From contig CAVPBI010000019.1 of NCBI GenBank assembly GCA_963701735.1, forward strand, positions 248,001-312,000: a DNA stretch of 64,000 nucleotides, in the 5' to 3' direction. This DNA is from CAWABB01 sp963701735 (lineage in GTDB: Bacteria; Bacteroidota; Ignavibacteria; UBA10030; UBA6906). Each line of letters begins with the position of its first letter. Position 1 is the stretch's first letter. The translations under genes were made by a program, and so were the position numbers. Under the pieces are notes generated by a model, which searched no databases, was not told the DNA's origin, and was given only the letters and a program-made list of their open reading frames with translations. Shown here piece by piece: positions 25,646-34,859 of this stretch.

Positions 25646-27034
25646 CTATCCTTCTCCTTCGCGCACAGCGTCCATTGCATTATCCCGTCTGACGGTAAGC
25701 AGAGGTACGCGTGTGGAATAATCCAATGCGGTCAGCAGGGCGAGGGCGTCTCCGTGATCCGCGCGTCCGAGCTTCGTTTCAGTCCACAACCGATCAAGAT
25801 CCAGCCACGGCACAAGACCTTTTCCTGCAAGTGATGCAAGGGATGAACTGATGGTCTCCGCTAGCGCCCCTGCCTCCCGGATCTGACGGCGAAAATCAAG
25901 GTAGTTGATGTTGCGATAGATCCCACGCCGCTCCCACCAGCGCGAGAGTGAGGGGGGTTCTCCTCGATGCCACAGTCTTCTATCAAGTTGTCGACGTAGT
26001 CCAGAAAGAGCGCCCCGTGTGGCACTCGTGAACAGGGATGCCCCTAGTGAAGCTCCAGAGCGCTCGACAGTCGGCAGAGAAAAAGCCTTTGGGAAAGCTT
26101 CGAGGAGGATTCTTCGGTACAGTTGCTTGTTCAGACGCAACTGTCTCGGGACGCCGTAAAAGAACTCAAGCCATGCAGTCTTCAGGAACGGAAGGCGGAC
26201 GTCGCACCCAGGAGCAATAACAACTCGGGCGACATACTGTTCCTGTCGCAGGTAGAAATCGAGCTGTTCGTCATAGTCCAGGACGCTGCCTGCCAGCAAG
26301 GGGAGGCGGGGCAAAGCCTCGACAGGACTGAAGTTGGGAGGTGTCAACACGGTCGATCGAACGAAGGTATTCCATCGGGCAAAACGTTGGCATGCCTCCT
26401 CCCAGGTGGCGCTTGGCTGGGGTGGGAGGTGGGAGCCTGCCACCGGATCTCCCAGATAGCCAATCCAGATTGCAGCTGAATCTCCGAACCGTGACGACAT
26501 ATCCCGGTTGTACACTACATCAAATAGAAAGGTCCACCCTCCTCCCGTGGACGCCGTTTCACGCAGCACAGTGCCGTCCACCTTTACAGACCTAAGGTCT
26601 ATGAGTTCATGTGCTACGTTGAGTTCCCGCGCCACGCGAGAACCCAGTTCATAGTCCCAACTGCCAGGAATGCCGAAGGTCACAGCAACCACTTGGTCGC
26701 GCATTCCCGCGTCGAGCAGTCCGGCAAGGATTGCCCGTGAGTCGAGGCCGCCGCTTAGAGGAACGACATGCGTTATGCCCCGTGGTTGGACAAAAAGCGC
26801 CTTCAACCTTCTGACCCCCTCCCTTACAAGCGCCGCTTCACCCATACCGGTCAGCGAGGGATCCCCCGTGACAGATTCCCAATTGACCATAGAACTGCGG
26901 GTCGTGCCCTCCCCAGCCCATGGGACATACCCATAGTGCAAGAACGCCTTGATGATGTGTGGATCCGTCGATCCGGGGGATATGCTTGATGGGACCTGCA
27001 CAGGCTTGTGTCCGCCCTGTTGATCGTCGGTCAT
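25646..27034 (-). CDS. Truncated asparagine-synthetase-like protein lacking the glutaminase domain
   Basis: 462 residues from the ATG at 27034 (GAGG five bases upstream; the frame extends further 5' to 27130 without conserved sequence). The PP-loop is PLSGGLDSRAIL at about residue 100. Only the last strand or linker of the N-terminal Ntn domain is recognisable (AFLHYGYVPWAG), so the glutaminase domain is essentially missing. The C-terminal half retains synthetase-type blocks (APGCDVRLPFLKTAWLEFFYGVP). It lies immediately upstream of the other AsnB-like gene, so the two may form a heteromeric ligase. Homologues lacking glutaminase activity include beta-lactam synthetase-like and lasso-cyclase-like enzymes, but no peptide precursor was seen here. 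A glycan-modifying amide ligase is the favoured, uncertain, reading. Confidence 0.75.
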   Translation of the reverse strand: MTDDQQGGHKPVQVPSSISPGSTDPHIIKAFLHYGYVPWAGEGTTRSSMVNWESVTGDPSLTGMGEAALVREGVRRLKALFVQPRGITHVVPLSGGLDSRAILAGLLDAGMRDQVVAVTFGIPGSWDYELGSRVARELNVAHELIDLRSVKVDGTVLRETASTGGGWTFLFDVVYNRDMSSRFGDSAAIWIGYLGDPVAGSHLPPQPSATWEEACQRFARWNTFVRSTVLTPPNFSPVEALPRLPLLAGSVLDYDEQLDFYLRQEQYVARVVIAPGCDVRLPFLKTAWLEFFYGVPRQLRLNKQLYRRILLEAFPKAFSLPTVERSGASLGASLFTSATRGALSGLRRQLDRRLWHRGEPPSLSRWWERRGIYRNINYLDFRRQIREAGALAETISSSLASLAGKGLVPWLDLDRLWTETKLGRADHGDALALLTALDYSTRVPLLTVRRDNAMDAVREGEG

Positions 27035-27222
27035 ATCTTCCTCAACCCTGTATCCAATGTCCTGCATATCGCTTGCCTTCGGTGGCCGTCGGACGTGAAG
27101 CCCGGGACCCCTGCTTGGTGCAAGGCGCAATCGGAGCCAGCTGACGAGCGATGTCTGGATCTGAGCCGCCGGCCGAGCATGGTCGGAGCGTAAGAGATCT
27201 GTCTTCTTGCACAGTCTGCAGG
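27035..27222. other. Short gap inside the minus-strand glycan operon
   Basis: About 190 bases between the GT2 stop and the AsnB-like start. The AsnB-like frame continues into it to 27130, so a slightly longer protein is possible. No hairpin strong enough to call a terminator was seen. Confidence 0.3.
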
Positions 27223-28293
27223 TTATCCCATCCCCGGACTCTTCGCGGAGGCATTCGGCAGAGAGACCCTTGTAGCCACGGAAGCCCTCTGGACAACATC
27301 GACCTGAGGATGGTATGTCGATGGTGTGGGAAGGCCTATGGCGAATCCCCGCAGGAAGTGCACTGCACGGAGAGTAAGGGAACGAAGGTAGAGCATCGTC
27401 CTTGCTCGGCCCTTAAGTTGAGTCACGATAAGGCCGGCGGCGGCGACTATGGCCATTGCCAGAGCGAGAGTCAAGAACTGAGCAGTTGCGAAGAGCCAGA
27501 AACATGTGAGGGCTCCTGCAAATGCAGCGGTGAGTAATGCGATCGACGGGAAGAGTGGGCGTGATGCCCACCGGGCGATTTTCGCAAACCGGTAATGCCT
27601 GACGATCTGGCCCGCCCCGGTGAAGTATCCCGCCTTTTCGTCGATCTCGGCTTTGACCCGCTCTTTATCCAAGTGATATGCCATAGGCGCGTCAATCTTC
27701 GTCAGCCATCCGCCAGCCTGGCGGATCCGGAATCCGAGCTCCTTTTCCTCTTCTCCGCGTAAGTGGGGGTTGAATCCCCCTGCGAGGTCCAACACGGAAC
27801 GACGATAGACAGCGGCCCCACCGAGATGATCTACACGACCAGGCGGGCGCCTCCGGACCGGGTACGCCATGGTCAGATCTTCTCCAGGAGGCACTCGATA
27901 CAGCCATCCTCCGACCGCGGCTAGTGAGGGATCTTCGAAAGCAGCCAACGCGGCATCAATCCAGCCCGATACGACGACCATGTCGCCATCGAAGAACGCC
28001 AGGAATTGTCCATTGGAGTGGGCGCTTCCGACATAGCGTCCCGCGCTTGGACAAAGATGGGGATTTGGCCTGAGTCGGAGCACAGTGATCGGGAACCCAC
28101 AAGCGATGTTGACTGTCGCATCTGTTGATGAAGAATCCACGACGATGACCTCAGCGTTGAGTCCCGTGGCCTCGGCGACCACAGATTCAATGCATCGACC
28201 TATTGCGGATTCTTCATTCCGCGCGACAATGATGAACGAAACCTCTGGGGTCCCCTCTTCCGGTCGACTAGCGCGGTTGGTGGAGATTGCCAT
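27223..28293 (-). CDS. Glycosyltransferase family 2 with C-terminal membrane segments
   Basis: 356 residues. The GT-A core begins VSFIIVARNEESAIG, with VIVVDSSSTDAT, LAFFDGDMVV (the DxD-type motif) and GGFNPHLRGEEEKELGFR, as in GT2 enzymes. Around residues 240-300 there are two hydrophobic segments, so it is likely membrane-associated and acts on a lipid-linked acceptor. Its start lies inside the 3' end of the upstream GT2 gene (26-base overlap), which argues for coupled expression. It is the second gene of the five-gene minus-strand operon with the AsnB-like proteins. Confidence 0.88.
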   Translation of the reverse strand: MAISTNRASRPEEGTPEVSFIIVARNEESAIGRCIESVVAEATGLNAEVIVVDSSSTDATVNIACGFPITVLRLRPNPHLCPSAGRYVGSAHSNGQFLAFFDGDMVVVSGWIDAALAAFEDPSLAAVGGWLYRVPPGEDLTMAYPVRRRPPGRVDHLGGAAVYRRSVLDLAGGFNPHLRGEEEKELGFRIRQAGGWLTKIDAPMAYHLDKERVKAEIDEKAGYFTGAGQIVRHYRFAKIARWASRPLFPSIALLTAAFAGALTCFWLFATAQFLTLALAMAIVAAAGLIVTQLKGRARTMLYLRSLTLRAVHFLRGFAIGLPTPSTYHPQVDVVQRASVATRVSLPNASAKSPGMG

Positions 28294-29227
28294 TTGTCGA
28301 AGTCATCCTCAATGTTCTGTTGAATACAGCCCCGATCAGAATTTCAATCCGCAGCTTAGTCAAATGAGAGAGTGAGTTCAGAGAGGACAAGAAGTCCCCG
28401 TTTTGCATTGCCAATCTGAAGAGTCTCCAGTGTGCAGAGGCCGCACGCCTCCGCAGGGCTGTCCGGTGCTGAGCAAGAAGCGCGGGATGCCTCTTGAGAA
28501 TGTCTGCATAAAGCAATGTCCGATTTCTCAAACGGCCAATCCTTACGCTTCCTGTTCGCGTCGTGAGCCGGAGCTGCTGGTCTTCGTCGTCTGTCATGAC
28601 AGCCCCAATGCCTGCAACCGCGCATAGACGATTACCTACACCCAATTTGAGGAACAAATGAGTGTCATGTGCGGTCCTTAGTTGCTCCCACAAGCCACCA
28701 TTAGCAAGGAATGACTCCCGATGGAAAACGCTGGCTTGGAGCATCATTGGCTGAGGATCACACATAACCCATTCGGCTCCATCCTCCACGAGTTCGATGT
28801 TGCCGCCCGGCATGAAATGGACCGAATTCCAGAGCGACTTTCTATGCCCGTCCGAATCCTCGCGTGAAGTATCGTCGAAATAGAATACGGCCCTCCCATG
28901 CGTCTGCCCGATGGCGCGTGCGATCCGCTCGAGATGCTCTTCTGTCCAATAGTCATCTGAATCGAGGAATGCCACCCATTCCGACCTTGCGGCCATAACA
29001 CCGGTATTCCTTGCCCTGGCTGCCCCCGCATTGTCCTGACGAATGTATCGAACGCGAGCGTCCAAATTTGCCACGCGATCCTTCGTGTCGTCCGTAGATC
29101 CATCGTCCACGACGATCACCTCAGAGGCCGGGTGGGATTGCGTCAGAACACTGTGAATACATCGACCAATCAACCTTCCTCGGTTGAATGTAGGTATGAC
29201 AGCCGCTATCCTGATATCCGAGGTCAT
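28268..29227 (-). CDS. Glycosyltransferase family 2
   Basis: 319 residues from the ATG at 29227, which places the conserved GT-A start (IAAVIPTFNRGRLIG) close to the N-terminus. Further motifs are VIVVDDGSTDDT, AGAARNTGV and WVAFLDSDDYW (the metal-binding DSDD). Soluble GT2 enzyme; donor unknown. First gene of the minus-strand operon running down to 22720. The frame is open to 29278, but the extra residues are not conserved. Confidence 0.87.
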   Translation of the reverse strand: MTSDIRIAAVIPTFNRGRLIGRCIHSVLTQSHPASEVIVVDDGSTDDTKDRVANLDARVRYIRQDNAGAARARNTGVMAARSEWVAFLDSDDYWTEEHLERIARAIGQTHGRAVFYFDDTSREDSDGHRKSLWNSVHFMPGGNIELVEDGAEWVMCDPQPMMLQASVFHRESFLANGGLWEQLRTAHDTHLFLKLGVGNRLCAVAGIGAVMTDDEDQQLRLTTRTGSVRIGRLRNRTLLYADILKRHPALLAQHRTALRRRAASAHWRLFRLAMQNGDFLSSLNSLSHLTKLRIEILIGAVFNRTLRMTSTNGNLHQPR

Positions 29228-29473
29228 TCGTTGTTGGGTCCAGGGTCGGATCCTTGCACCTCGGAGTGGAGGTAGCACGAACCCCTCAAATGTTGTCTGA
29301 GAATACTTCTCTTAAAATGAAGGAGATAATTCCCTTGTCTTCCTTCGTCCCAAGGAATCAATATATCCACGTTATCAATAAGTGGGTGTGATTGTCAACA
29401 CAATTGTCATCCAACTCGTGTGCTTGCGGGCAGGTGTTGCTTCGCGGAGGAGGGAATCGCATAGAACGCATGT

Positions 29474-31348
29474 TTAGCAGCACCCCCCGAACCGCGGGGG
29501 CGTGTTCCGGTGGTCGTGCACCGGCATCTCGACCGGGAGGACTTCCTTCAGGACGAGTATCCTGTACCACCGCTTCCCGGCCTCTGCCAGGATTGTAAGG
29601 GCGCAGAGTATCATCACCACGGTCAGCCCCGAGTTCACGTACCCAAGCATGGCGGTTGCCGGCTTCGCGGTCAGCGGCCAGAAGTTGTCCGTAATGTTGA
29701 GCACGCCCGCCGTCAGGGTCGTTGCCGCGACGAACGCCATAGGAACGGCGGTGATCCAGGCGTACCGTGCCTTCCCACCGTTGATCAGGATGCTCGTCCC
29801 GACCGAAAGCGCCACGGCCGCGAGCAGCTGATTCGCGGTCCCGAACATCGGCCAGATGGTGCTGATGTTCCCGGTCCACAGGAAATACCCCCATGACGCC
29901 ACGACCAGGGTGGTGGCGATCGCGTTCGCGGGAAGCCAGTCCGTCCGCTCGAACGGCTTCCAGATCCTCCCGCCGAACTCCTGCACCATGAACCGCGCCA
30001 CGCGTGTCCCCGCGTCGATTGTGGTGAGAATGAAGAGCGCCTCGAACATGATGGCGAAGTGGTACCAGAATGACATAAATTGCTGCAGCCCGGGGAGCGC
30101 GGTGAAGATCTGTGCGAATCCCACAGCGAGCGAGACCGCTCCGCCGGTGCGTCCGGCCACATTCTCTCCTACTTCCCGCGACAGCTCAGCGAGGTTCACC
30201 GGCGACATACCCAGCGTGGCGTAGACGGCGGGTGGGACATTGATGGCGAAGTAATCTCCGGGCTCAAGCGCGCATGCGGCGATCAGTGCCACGATCCCCA
30301 CCAGACCCTCCATCAGCATCGCTCCATACCCGATCATGCGCGTGTCCGACTCCCGCGCGATCATCTTTGGCGTCGTGCCGGACGCCACAAGCGAGTGGAA
30401 ACCCGAAATCGCCCCACAGGCGATCGTGACGAACAGGAATGGGAAGAGCGTGCCGGGGATGATCGGGCCGCCGCCGCTTATGAATTGTGTGACCGATGGC
30501 ATCTTCAGCTCGGGGTTGACGAGCACAACGCCGATGACAAGCGCCGCGATCGTTCCGATCTTCATGTATGAGCTTAGATAGTCGCGCGGCACCAGAAGGA
30601 GCCATACCGGGAGGACGGACGCGAAGAAGCCGTAGATCACCAGGGAGGCGACAATGCCGTCCTGCGACAGCGTGAACCAGGGCGCAAGCGCGGACCCCGG
30701 GACCCAGCTCCCTCCGATGACCGCCGCAATGACCGCTACCACCCCGATGACGCTTGCCTCGGCGAGCCTGCCGGGGCGGATCTTGCGCATCCAGAGCCCG
30801 ACGAAGATCGCGATAGGAATCGTCATGGCGATCGTGAAAGTCCCCCACGCGCTGTCGCGCAGGGCGTTGACGACCGCGAGGCCGAGTCCGGCGAGTGCGA
30901 TGACGAGGATGATCAGGATGGCGATGGACCCGGCCAGTCCTGCCAGGGGGCTGATTTCGTGCCGCGCGATGTCGGCCAGCGAGCGGCCGTTCCGGCGCAC
31001 CGAGGCGACAAGCGTCGTGAAGTCGTGCACGGCGCCGGCCAGTACAACACCCACCAGCAGCCAGAAGAAGCCCGGCAGGAACCCGAACTGGGCGGCGAGG
31101 ACCGGCCCTATGAGCGGGCCCGCCCCCGAGATGGCGGCGAAGTGGTGCCCGAAGAGAACCCACTTGTTGGTGGGCTCGAAATTCTGCCCGTCCTTCAGGC
31201 GGTGGGCCGGCGTGACGCGCGCGTCGTCGAGGGCGAGCACCCTGGCGGCGATGAAGGCGCTGTAGTAGCGGTACATGATGGCCATGACACACAGCGCGCC
31301 GAGGATCCAGGGGAGAGCGTGCATGGGAAGAGTTCCGTGTACGTGCAT
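29474..31348 (-). CDS. cstA: Carbon starvation protein CstA, peptide/pyruvate transporter family
   Basis: 624 residues (E. coli CstA is 701). Highly conserved blocks are visible: VLFGHHFAAISGAGPLIGP, GFFWLLVGVVLAGAVHDF and GFHSLVASGTTPKMIARESD, together with more than a dozen membrane segments. Family members take up peptides and/or pyruvate when carbon is scarce. The first Met (31348) and a second at 31324 are both possible starts; the second begins right at the first membrane helix. It is separated from the upstream GH13 gene by about 115 bases and stands alone functionally. Confidence 0.95.
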   Translation of the reverse strand: MHVHGTLPMHALPWILGALCVMAIMYRYYSAFIAARVLALDDARVTPAHRLKDGQNFEPTNKWVLFGHHFAAISGAGPLIGPVLAAQFGFLPGFFWLLVGVVLAGAVHDFTTLVASVRRNGRSLADIARHEISPLAGLAGSIAILIILVIALAGLGLAVVNALRDSAWGTFTIAMTIPIAIFVGLWMRKIRPGRLAEASVIGVVAVIAAVIGGSWVPGSALAPWFTLSQDGIVASLVIYGFFASVLPVWLLLVPRDYLSSYMKIGTIAALVIGVVLVNPELKMPSVTQFISGGGPIIPGTLFPFLFVTIACGAISGFHSLVASGTTPKMIARESDTRMIGYGAMLMEGLVGIVALIAACALEPGDYFAINVPPAVYATLGMSPVNLAELSREVGENVAGRTGGAVSLAVGFAQIFTALPGLQQFMSFWYHFAIMFEALFILTTIDAGTRVARFMVQEFGGRIWKPFERTDWLPANAIATTLVVASWGYFLWTGNISTIWPMFGTANQLLAAVALSVGTSILINGGKARYAWITAVPMAFVAATTLTAGVLNITDNFWPLTAKPATAMLGYVNSGLTVVMILCALTILAEAGKRWYRILVLKEVLPVEMPVHDHRNTPPRFGGCC

Positions 31349-31463
31349 CTGCGTCCGCTATCGAAACGTACGCGACAGTTCGTCCTATCGTGACGCATAC
31401 GACAGATAATTCCTAAAGTACGTCCGCGAGAGCGGAGTTACAAGTAGGCGGCGCCGGTGTGCG

Positions 31464-33338
31464 CTATGGAACCGCCTTGAGGACACTGATTCCCGGCCCC
31501 GGGTCATGCAGCGTGATGCGTCCGCCCGCAACCTTCAGTTCTCTCCCCTCCAGAAGATCCTGTAACCTGACCCCGTCGGGGATACCGCCAGCTTCGACTG
31601 CGACCGGTCCCGGGGCCTCGCTGCCGCGATTGGCCACGACCACGATCACTTCCGTTGCCGTATCGCGCTGGTACGCAAACCAGTCGCGGCCGTGGTCGAG
31701 CACCTGGAAGCCTCCCGTGTTCAGTGCTGGACTGCTCCGGCGCAGCCGTATGAGCGCCTTATAGAGAAAACGGATTTCTTCGTTCCAGGCACGCTCGTCC
31801 CACGGCATGCACTTGAGGACCTGCGTGTCGCTTCCTTTCATCCCGATTTCATCCCCATAGAGCAGGCACGGCACTCCGGGGTATGTCATCAGAAGTCCGA
31901 CGGCGACGCGCTGCATGGCCTCGTTTCCGTTCAACGTGGACAGCAGCCTTGGCGTGTCGTGCGAACCCAGGAGGTTCAGCTGGCGCGACGCGATGCTCCA
32001 TGGAAGGCTCGACCGGAACGCGGCCCACGAGTCGAGCAGTGCGGCCGTGGAGAGCGGCGATCCAGCCGGGATGGTAAACGGCTCCCAGTGCTGCCGGAAC
32101 CCGTGCGATGTGATCCACGACCAGAGGGGGACCGCAAACCCGCCGTAGTTCATGGCCGCGTCCCAGCAATCTCCCTGCAAGGCAGGCGATGCATCGAAGA
32201 AATGCTCCGCCAGCAGATACGCCTCCGGGTTCTCCGCCTTTACGGCTTTGCGGATTTCGCGGGCGAGTTCCAGGTTGAGGTCGACGGGTCCCTGCCTGCC
32301 GAGCATATTCGCGACGTCCACGCGCCATCCGTCGGCCGAATATGGCTTGCGCAGCCAGCGCCTGAAGATCGCGTCCGGCCCTGTGATCATGTAATCGCGC
32401 AGGCGCTTGCTGGCATAGTTGAGTCTTGGGAGCGACCGGTGGCCGAGCCACGATTCGTATTCGTCCGGATGTTTCGTGAACGAGAAGAATTCGGCGCTTG
32501 CTGCGGAAGCGTCGGCCGCCGCCGCGATGAACCAGGGGTGCTCCCGGCCGCAGTGGTTCGGGACGATGTCGAGGAGGATCCGCAGATCGTGGGCGGCCGT
32601 GGCCTGCCTGAGCCGGGCAAGGGCTTCATTCCCCCCGAGGTGCGGGTCGACATGTTCGTAATCCGTCACATCGTACTTATGGATGCTGGGTGCGGTGAAA
32701 ACGGGGAGAAGGTACAGGGCATTCACCCCGAGATCCAACAGATACGGAATCTTGTCCGCTATTCCCTTGAGGTCGCCTCCGAAGAACTCCACGTGCGCCT
32801 GGTCCCAGGTCAGGGCCGGATCCTCGCCCCACGCGCGCTGCACCGTCGACTTTCCGTGGTAGGTGTATTCGCCGGTCCGCACGGAAATTGACGGATCGCC
32901 GTTGTGGAATCTGTCGGGCGCGATCTGATAGAAGACGGTATCTGCAAGCCATCCGGGCCCTTCCGAGTCGGATACGATCCGGAAATCACCCTCGTCTGTC
33001 GGGGTAGACTGCTGCACTCCGCGCGCCGTGTACCACCACGCTCCCGCATCGGTGATCAATAGGAACCGGTAGCTCAGTATGGGCATCACTGCGGGGAGGG
33101 GGACCGACCACCAGCCGCATCCTGCACTGTCCGGCTCGCGCCGCATTTCGAGGAATCGCTGTTCGCCGTCGGGCGTAAATCGCAGGAAGGCGCGCCTGAC
33201 GGGGGCGCTGCGCGCATGGCGAATACGGATATCAAGGGCCTTGGCTGCGCTGCCGGAGGGGGAGTGGGCCGCGCTAACATACCGGCCTGATCCATCATGG
33301 TGAACTGAGCGTGTCCAGGGAGGAAGGGGTTGGGGCAT
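31464..33338 (-). CDS. GH13 alpha-amylase-family enzyme, neopullulanase/cyclomaltodextrinase type
   Basis: 624 residues. The N-terminal 130 residues look like a CBM34-type beta domain. The TIM barrel then shows DIVPNHCG (region I), GWRVDVANML with nucleophile Asp341 (region II), LLAEHFF with acid/base Glu378 (region III) and GSHDTPR with Asp461 (region IV). All catalytic residues are present. Length and domain order fit intracellular maltodextrin-degrading neopullulanases or cyclomaltodextrinases, and no signal peptide is seen. It would hydrolyse alpha-1,4 (and possibly 1,6) linkages in maltodextrins, glycogen or pullulan. Upstream of the start there is no strong ribosome binding site. Confidence 0.92.
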   Translation of the reverse strand: MPQPLPPWTRSVHHDGSGRYVSAAHSPSGSAAKALDIRIRHARSAPVRRAFLRFTPDGEQRFLEMRREPDSAGCGWWSVPLPAVMPILSYRFLLITDAGAWWYTARGVQQSTPTDEGDFRIVSDSEGPGWLADTVFYQIAPDRFHNGDPSISVRTGEYTYHGKSTVQRAWGEDPALTWDQAHVEFFGGDLKGIADKIPYLLDLGVNALYLLPVFTAPSIHKYDVTDYEHVDPHLGGNEALARLRQATAAHDLRILLDIVPNHCGREHPWFIAAAADASAASAEFFSFTKHPDEYESWLGHRSLPRLNYASKRLRDYMITGPDAIFRRWLRKPYSADGWRVDVANMLGRQGPVDLNLELAREIRKAVKAENPEAYLLAEHFFDASPALQGDCWDAAMNYGGFAVPLWSWITSHGFRQHWEPFTIPAGSPLSTAALLDSWAAFRSSLPWSIASRQLNLLGSHDTPRLLSTLNGNEAMQRVAVGLLMTYPGVPCLLYGDEIGMKGSDTQVLKCMPWDERAWNEEIRFLYKALIRLRRSSPALNTGGFQVLDHGRDWFAYQRDTATEVIVVVANRGSEAPGPVAVEAGGIPDGVRLQDLLEGRELKVAGGRITLHDPGPGISVLKAVP

Positions 33339-33355
33339 AACGAGTGACGCGAACG

Positions 33356-33595
33356 CTAGCGCAGAAGGAGCATGGTTCGGGTTTCGGTGTGCTCGCCGGG
33401 ACCCACCGGAGTGATCCCCGCCAGCCCGATCGTAAGACCGCTCAGCATTGTCACGCGGATGACGGACATGAGATGCACTTCGAGCACGCCATCCGTCAGG
33501 AGGACGGAGAGCACCAGGGTGAACGTGATAGTGAGCAATATCCGGTGTTTCGATGCATCACGTCGGTCGCGCCGGATGGTGACCAGGTATCGCAT
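33356..33595 (-). CDS. Small putative membrane protein
   Basis: 79 residues from the Met at 33595. One good hydrophobic segment (LLTITFTLVLSVLL) is followed by a weaker one, with a basic N-terminus. It lies between the haem-binding protein and the GH13 gene on the same strand with short gaps. No family recognised, and no clear ribosome binding site, so it may be a chance frame. Confidence 0.3.
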   Translation of the reverse strand: MRYLVTIRRDRRDASKHRILLTITFTLVLSVLLTDGVLEVHLMSVIRVTMLSGLTIGLAGITPVGPGEHTETRTMLLLR

Positions 33596-33641
33596 AGTGT
33601 CACAAAGCCAGGGGTTGTGGTTGCGGAGCGGAGGAAAGGGA

Positions 33642-34109
33642 TCACTCCGTGCCGGCCATGCGGTCGCTTTCCCTGTGGGCCCATTCAACGATCTTGCCCC
33701 GGGCGGCGGAATCCAGCCTGGCCTCGGGGTGCAGTACCAGGTATGGCGGGAACGGCATGCCCCCTTCGCCGACTTCCTCGGCGATCCCTTCCAGCGCGAG
33801 CATCTGGCGCCCCTCGGCGTACTTTCCCCAGGTAGAGAAGTTCAGGTGGCCCCGGCCTTCCTTGACGTCGCGCGCGAGCAGCCACGACGCCGGCGCGACA
33901 TGCGAGTACCACGGCCACCGGGTCTCGTTCGAATGGCAATCGTAGCATGCCGTCCGGAGCAACGCTCCGACTTCGGGGTCCATCACTAAAAACCTTTCAA
34001 CGGCCATCTCGGCATCGACGGGCGGATTCGTCATATCGGGCCGGAAGAGCTGCATGCCGACAAACAGCACTCCCGTGCTGATCAGGACCCACCGGACAAT
34101 CTTCCTCAC
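33642..34109 (-). CDS. Haem-binding domain protein (single c-type haem motif)
   Basis: 155 residues. An N-terminal membrane anchor or uncleaved signal (IVRWVLISTGVLFVGMQLF) is followed by the c-type haem motif CYDCH (Cys55, Cys58, His59) in the context ACYDCHSNETRWPWYS, which is typical of the Bacteroidota 'haem_bd' family. Further on, GGMPFPPYLVLHPEARL is the usual conserved C-terminal block. Probably a periplasmic, membrane-tethered redox or haem-carrying protein. Transcribed with its minus-strand neighbours. Confidence 0.88.
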   Translation of the reverse strand: MRKIVRWVLISTGVLFVGMQLFRPDMTNPPVDAEMAVERFLVMDPEVGALLRTACYDCHSNETRWPWYSHVAPASWLLARDVKEGRGHLNFSTWGKYAEGRQMLALEGIAEEVGEGGMPFPPYLVLHPEARLDSAARGKIVEWAHRESDRMAGTE

Positions 34110-34182
34110 TGTTTCGCCTCACGCTTGCTGATTCAAGATCCGGTCACCGAAAGACGGACACTGCGCATCGTGTGCGCGGCCG

Positions 34183-34731
34183 TTACACGCCCACGCTGAC
34201 CCCTACTGCGAAGACGGGCTCCCAGCTGTCATACTGCGAGTTCTCATCCTGCAGGACGTCGAACATGACTTCAAATTCCAGGTAGGTCGTCTGGGAGATC
34301 TTCTGTCGATATCCGCCGCCGAGGAACAGGTACGGGACCTCCGTCGTGCCGATGTGATTGCCTTTGAATGCGTCGCTATACCAGAGATATGCGAATTCGG
34401 CCTTGGCGTACGCGGCTGGTATCACGTCATACCGTGCCATGACTCTTCCACCGTAGATATTCGAGGTGTAGTCGTCATTCTTGTAATAGATATACGTTAT
34501 CCCGACTCCGGCCCCGAATCGAGGCGTAAACTGCCAGCCAATCAGGGGAGAGGCGCCGATGCTGGTCCCGTTGCCGAACGACAGGTAGATGCTGCCCCCG
34601 TAGAACACATGGGGCTGCCACGTGTCGGGAATAGTCATCAGAAGCGAGTCCGTTTGGGCTTCGGACCGGGGCGCCAGCGCCAGAACGAGCGTTGCTGCGA
34701 AGAGGGCAAGCGTTGATGTGTGTCGTGCCAT
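34183..34731 (-). CDS. Outer-membrane beta-barrel protein
   Basis: 182 residues with a signal peptide (hydrophobic core LALFAATLVLALA, cleavage near RSEAQ). The mature part is rich in alternating aromatic and small residues (GGSIYLSFGNG, AGVGITYIYYKN, LEFEVMFDV) and ends in a hydrophobic strand, consistent with a small eight-stranded barrel. No finer family could be assigned. It follows the TPR gene on the same strand, separated by a strong hairpin terminator, so it probably has its own promoter. Confidence 0.75.
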   Translation of the reverse strand: MARHTSTLALFAATLVLALAPRSEAQTDSLLMTIPDTWQPHVFYGGSIYLSFGNGTSIGASPLIGWQFTPRFGAGVGITYIYYKNDDYTSNIYGGRVMARYDVIPAAYAKAEFAYLWYSDAFKGNHIGTTEVPYLFLGGGYRQKISQTTYLEFEVMFDVLQDENSQYDSWEPVFAVGVSVGV

Positions 34732-34813
34732 GGAGTAGCTCCGGGGTGGACAATGAAACAGAAGATAGGCAGGCCGGGGGGCACAAACAAGTGAGGTATC
34801 GCGGAAAAGCGCC

Positions 34814-34835
34814 GCCCCCTCCCGGGGGAGGGGGC
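34814..34835 (-). terminator. GC hairpin terminator downstream of the TPR gene
   Basis: Palindromic hairpin with a stem of ten base pairs around a two-base loop. On the minus strand it is followed by GGCGCTTTTCC. It lies 25 bases after the TPR gene stop. Confidence 0.65.
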
Positions 34836-34859
34836 CGGAACCTGCGTGAAGTCGGCGGA

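Noticed and set aside
23874..27034. Lasso-peptide or beta-lactam biosynthesis locus
   Set aside because: Asparagine-synthetase-like enzymes are present but there is no precursor peptide, protease or carrier; glycosyltransferases surround them instead.
30264..31292. Minus-strand open frame within cstA in another frame
   Set aside because: Arg/His-rich shadow; the cstA frame has strong family motifs.
31692..32891. Plus-strand open frame opposite the GH13 gene
   Set aside because: No motifs; the minus-strand frame carries all four GH13 catalytic regions.
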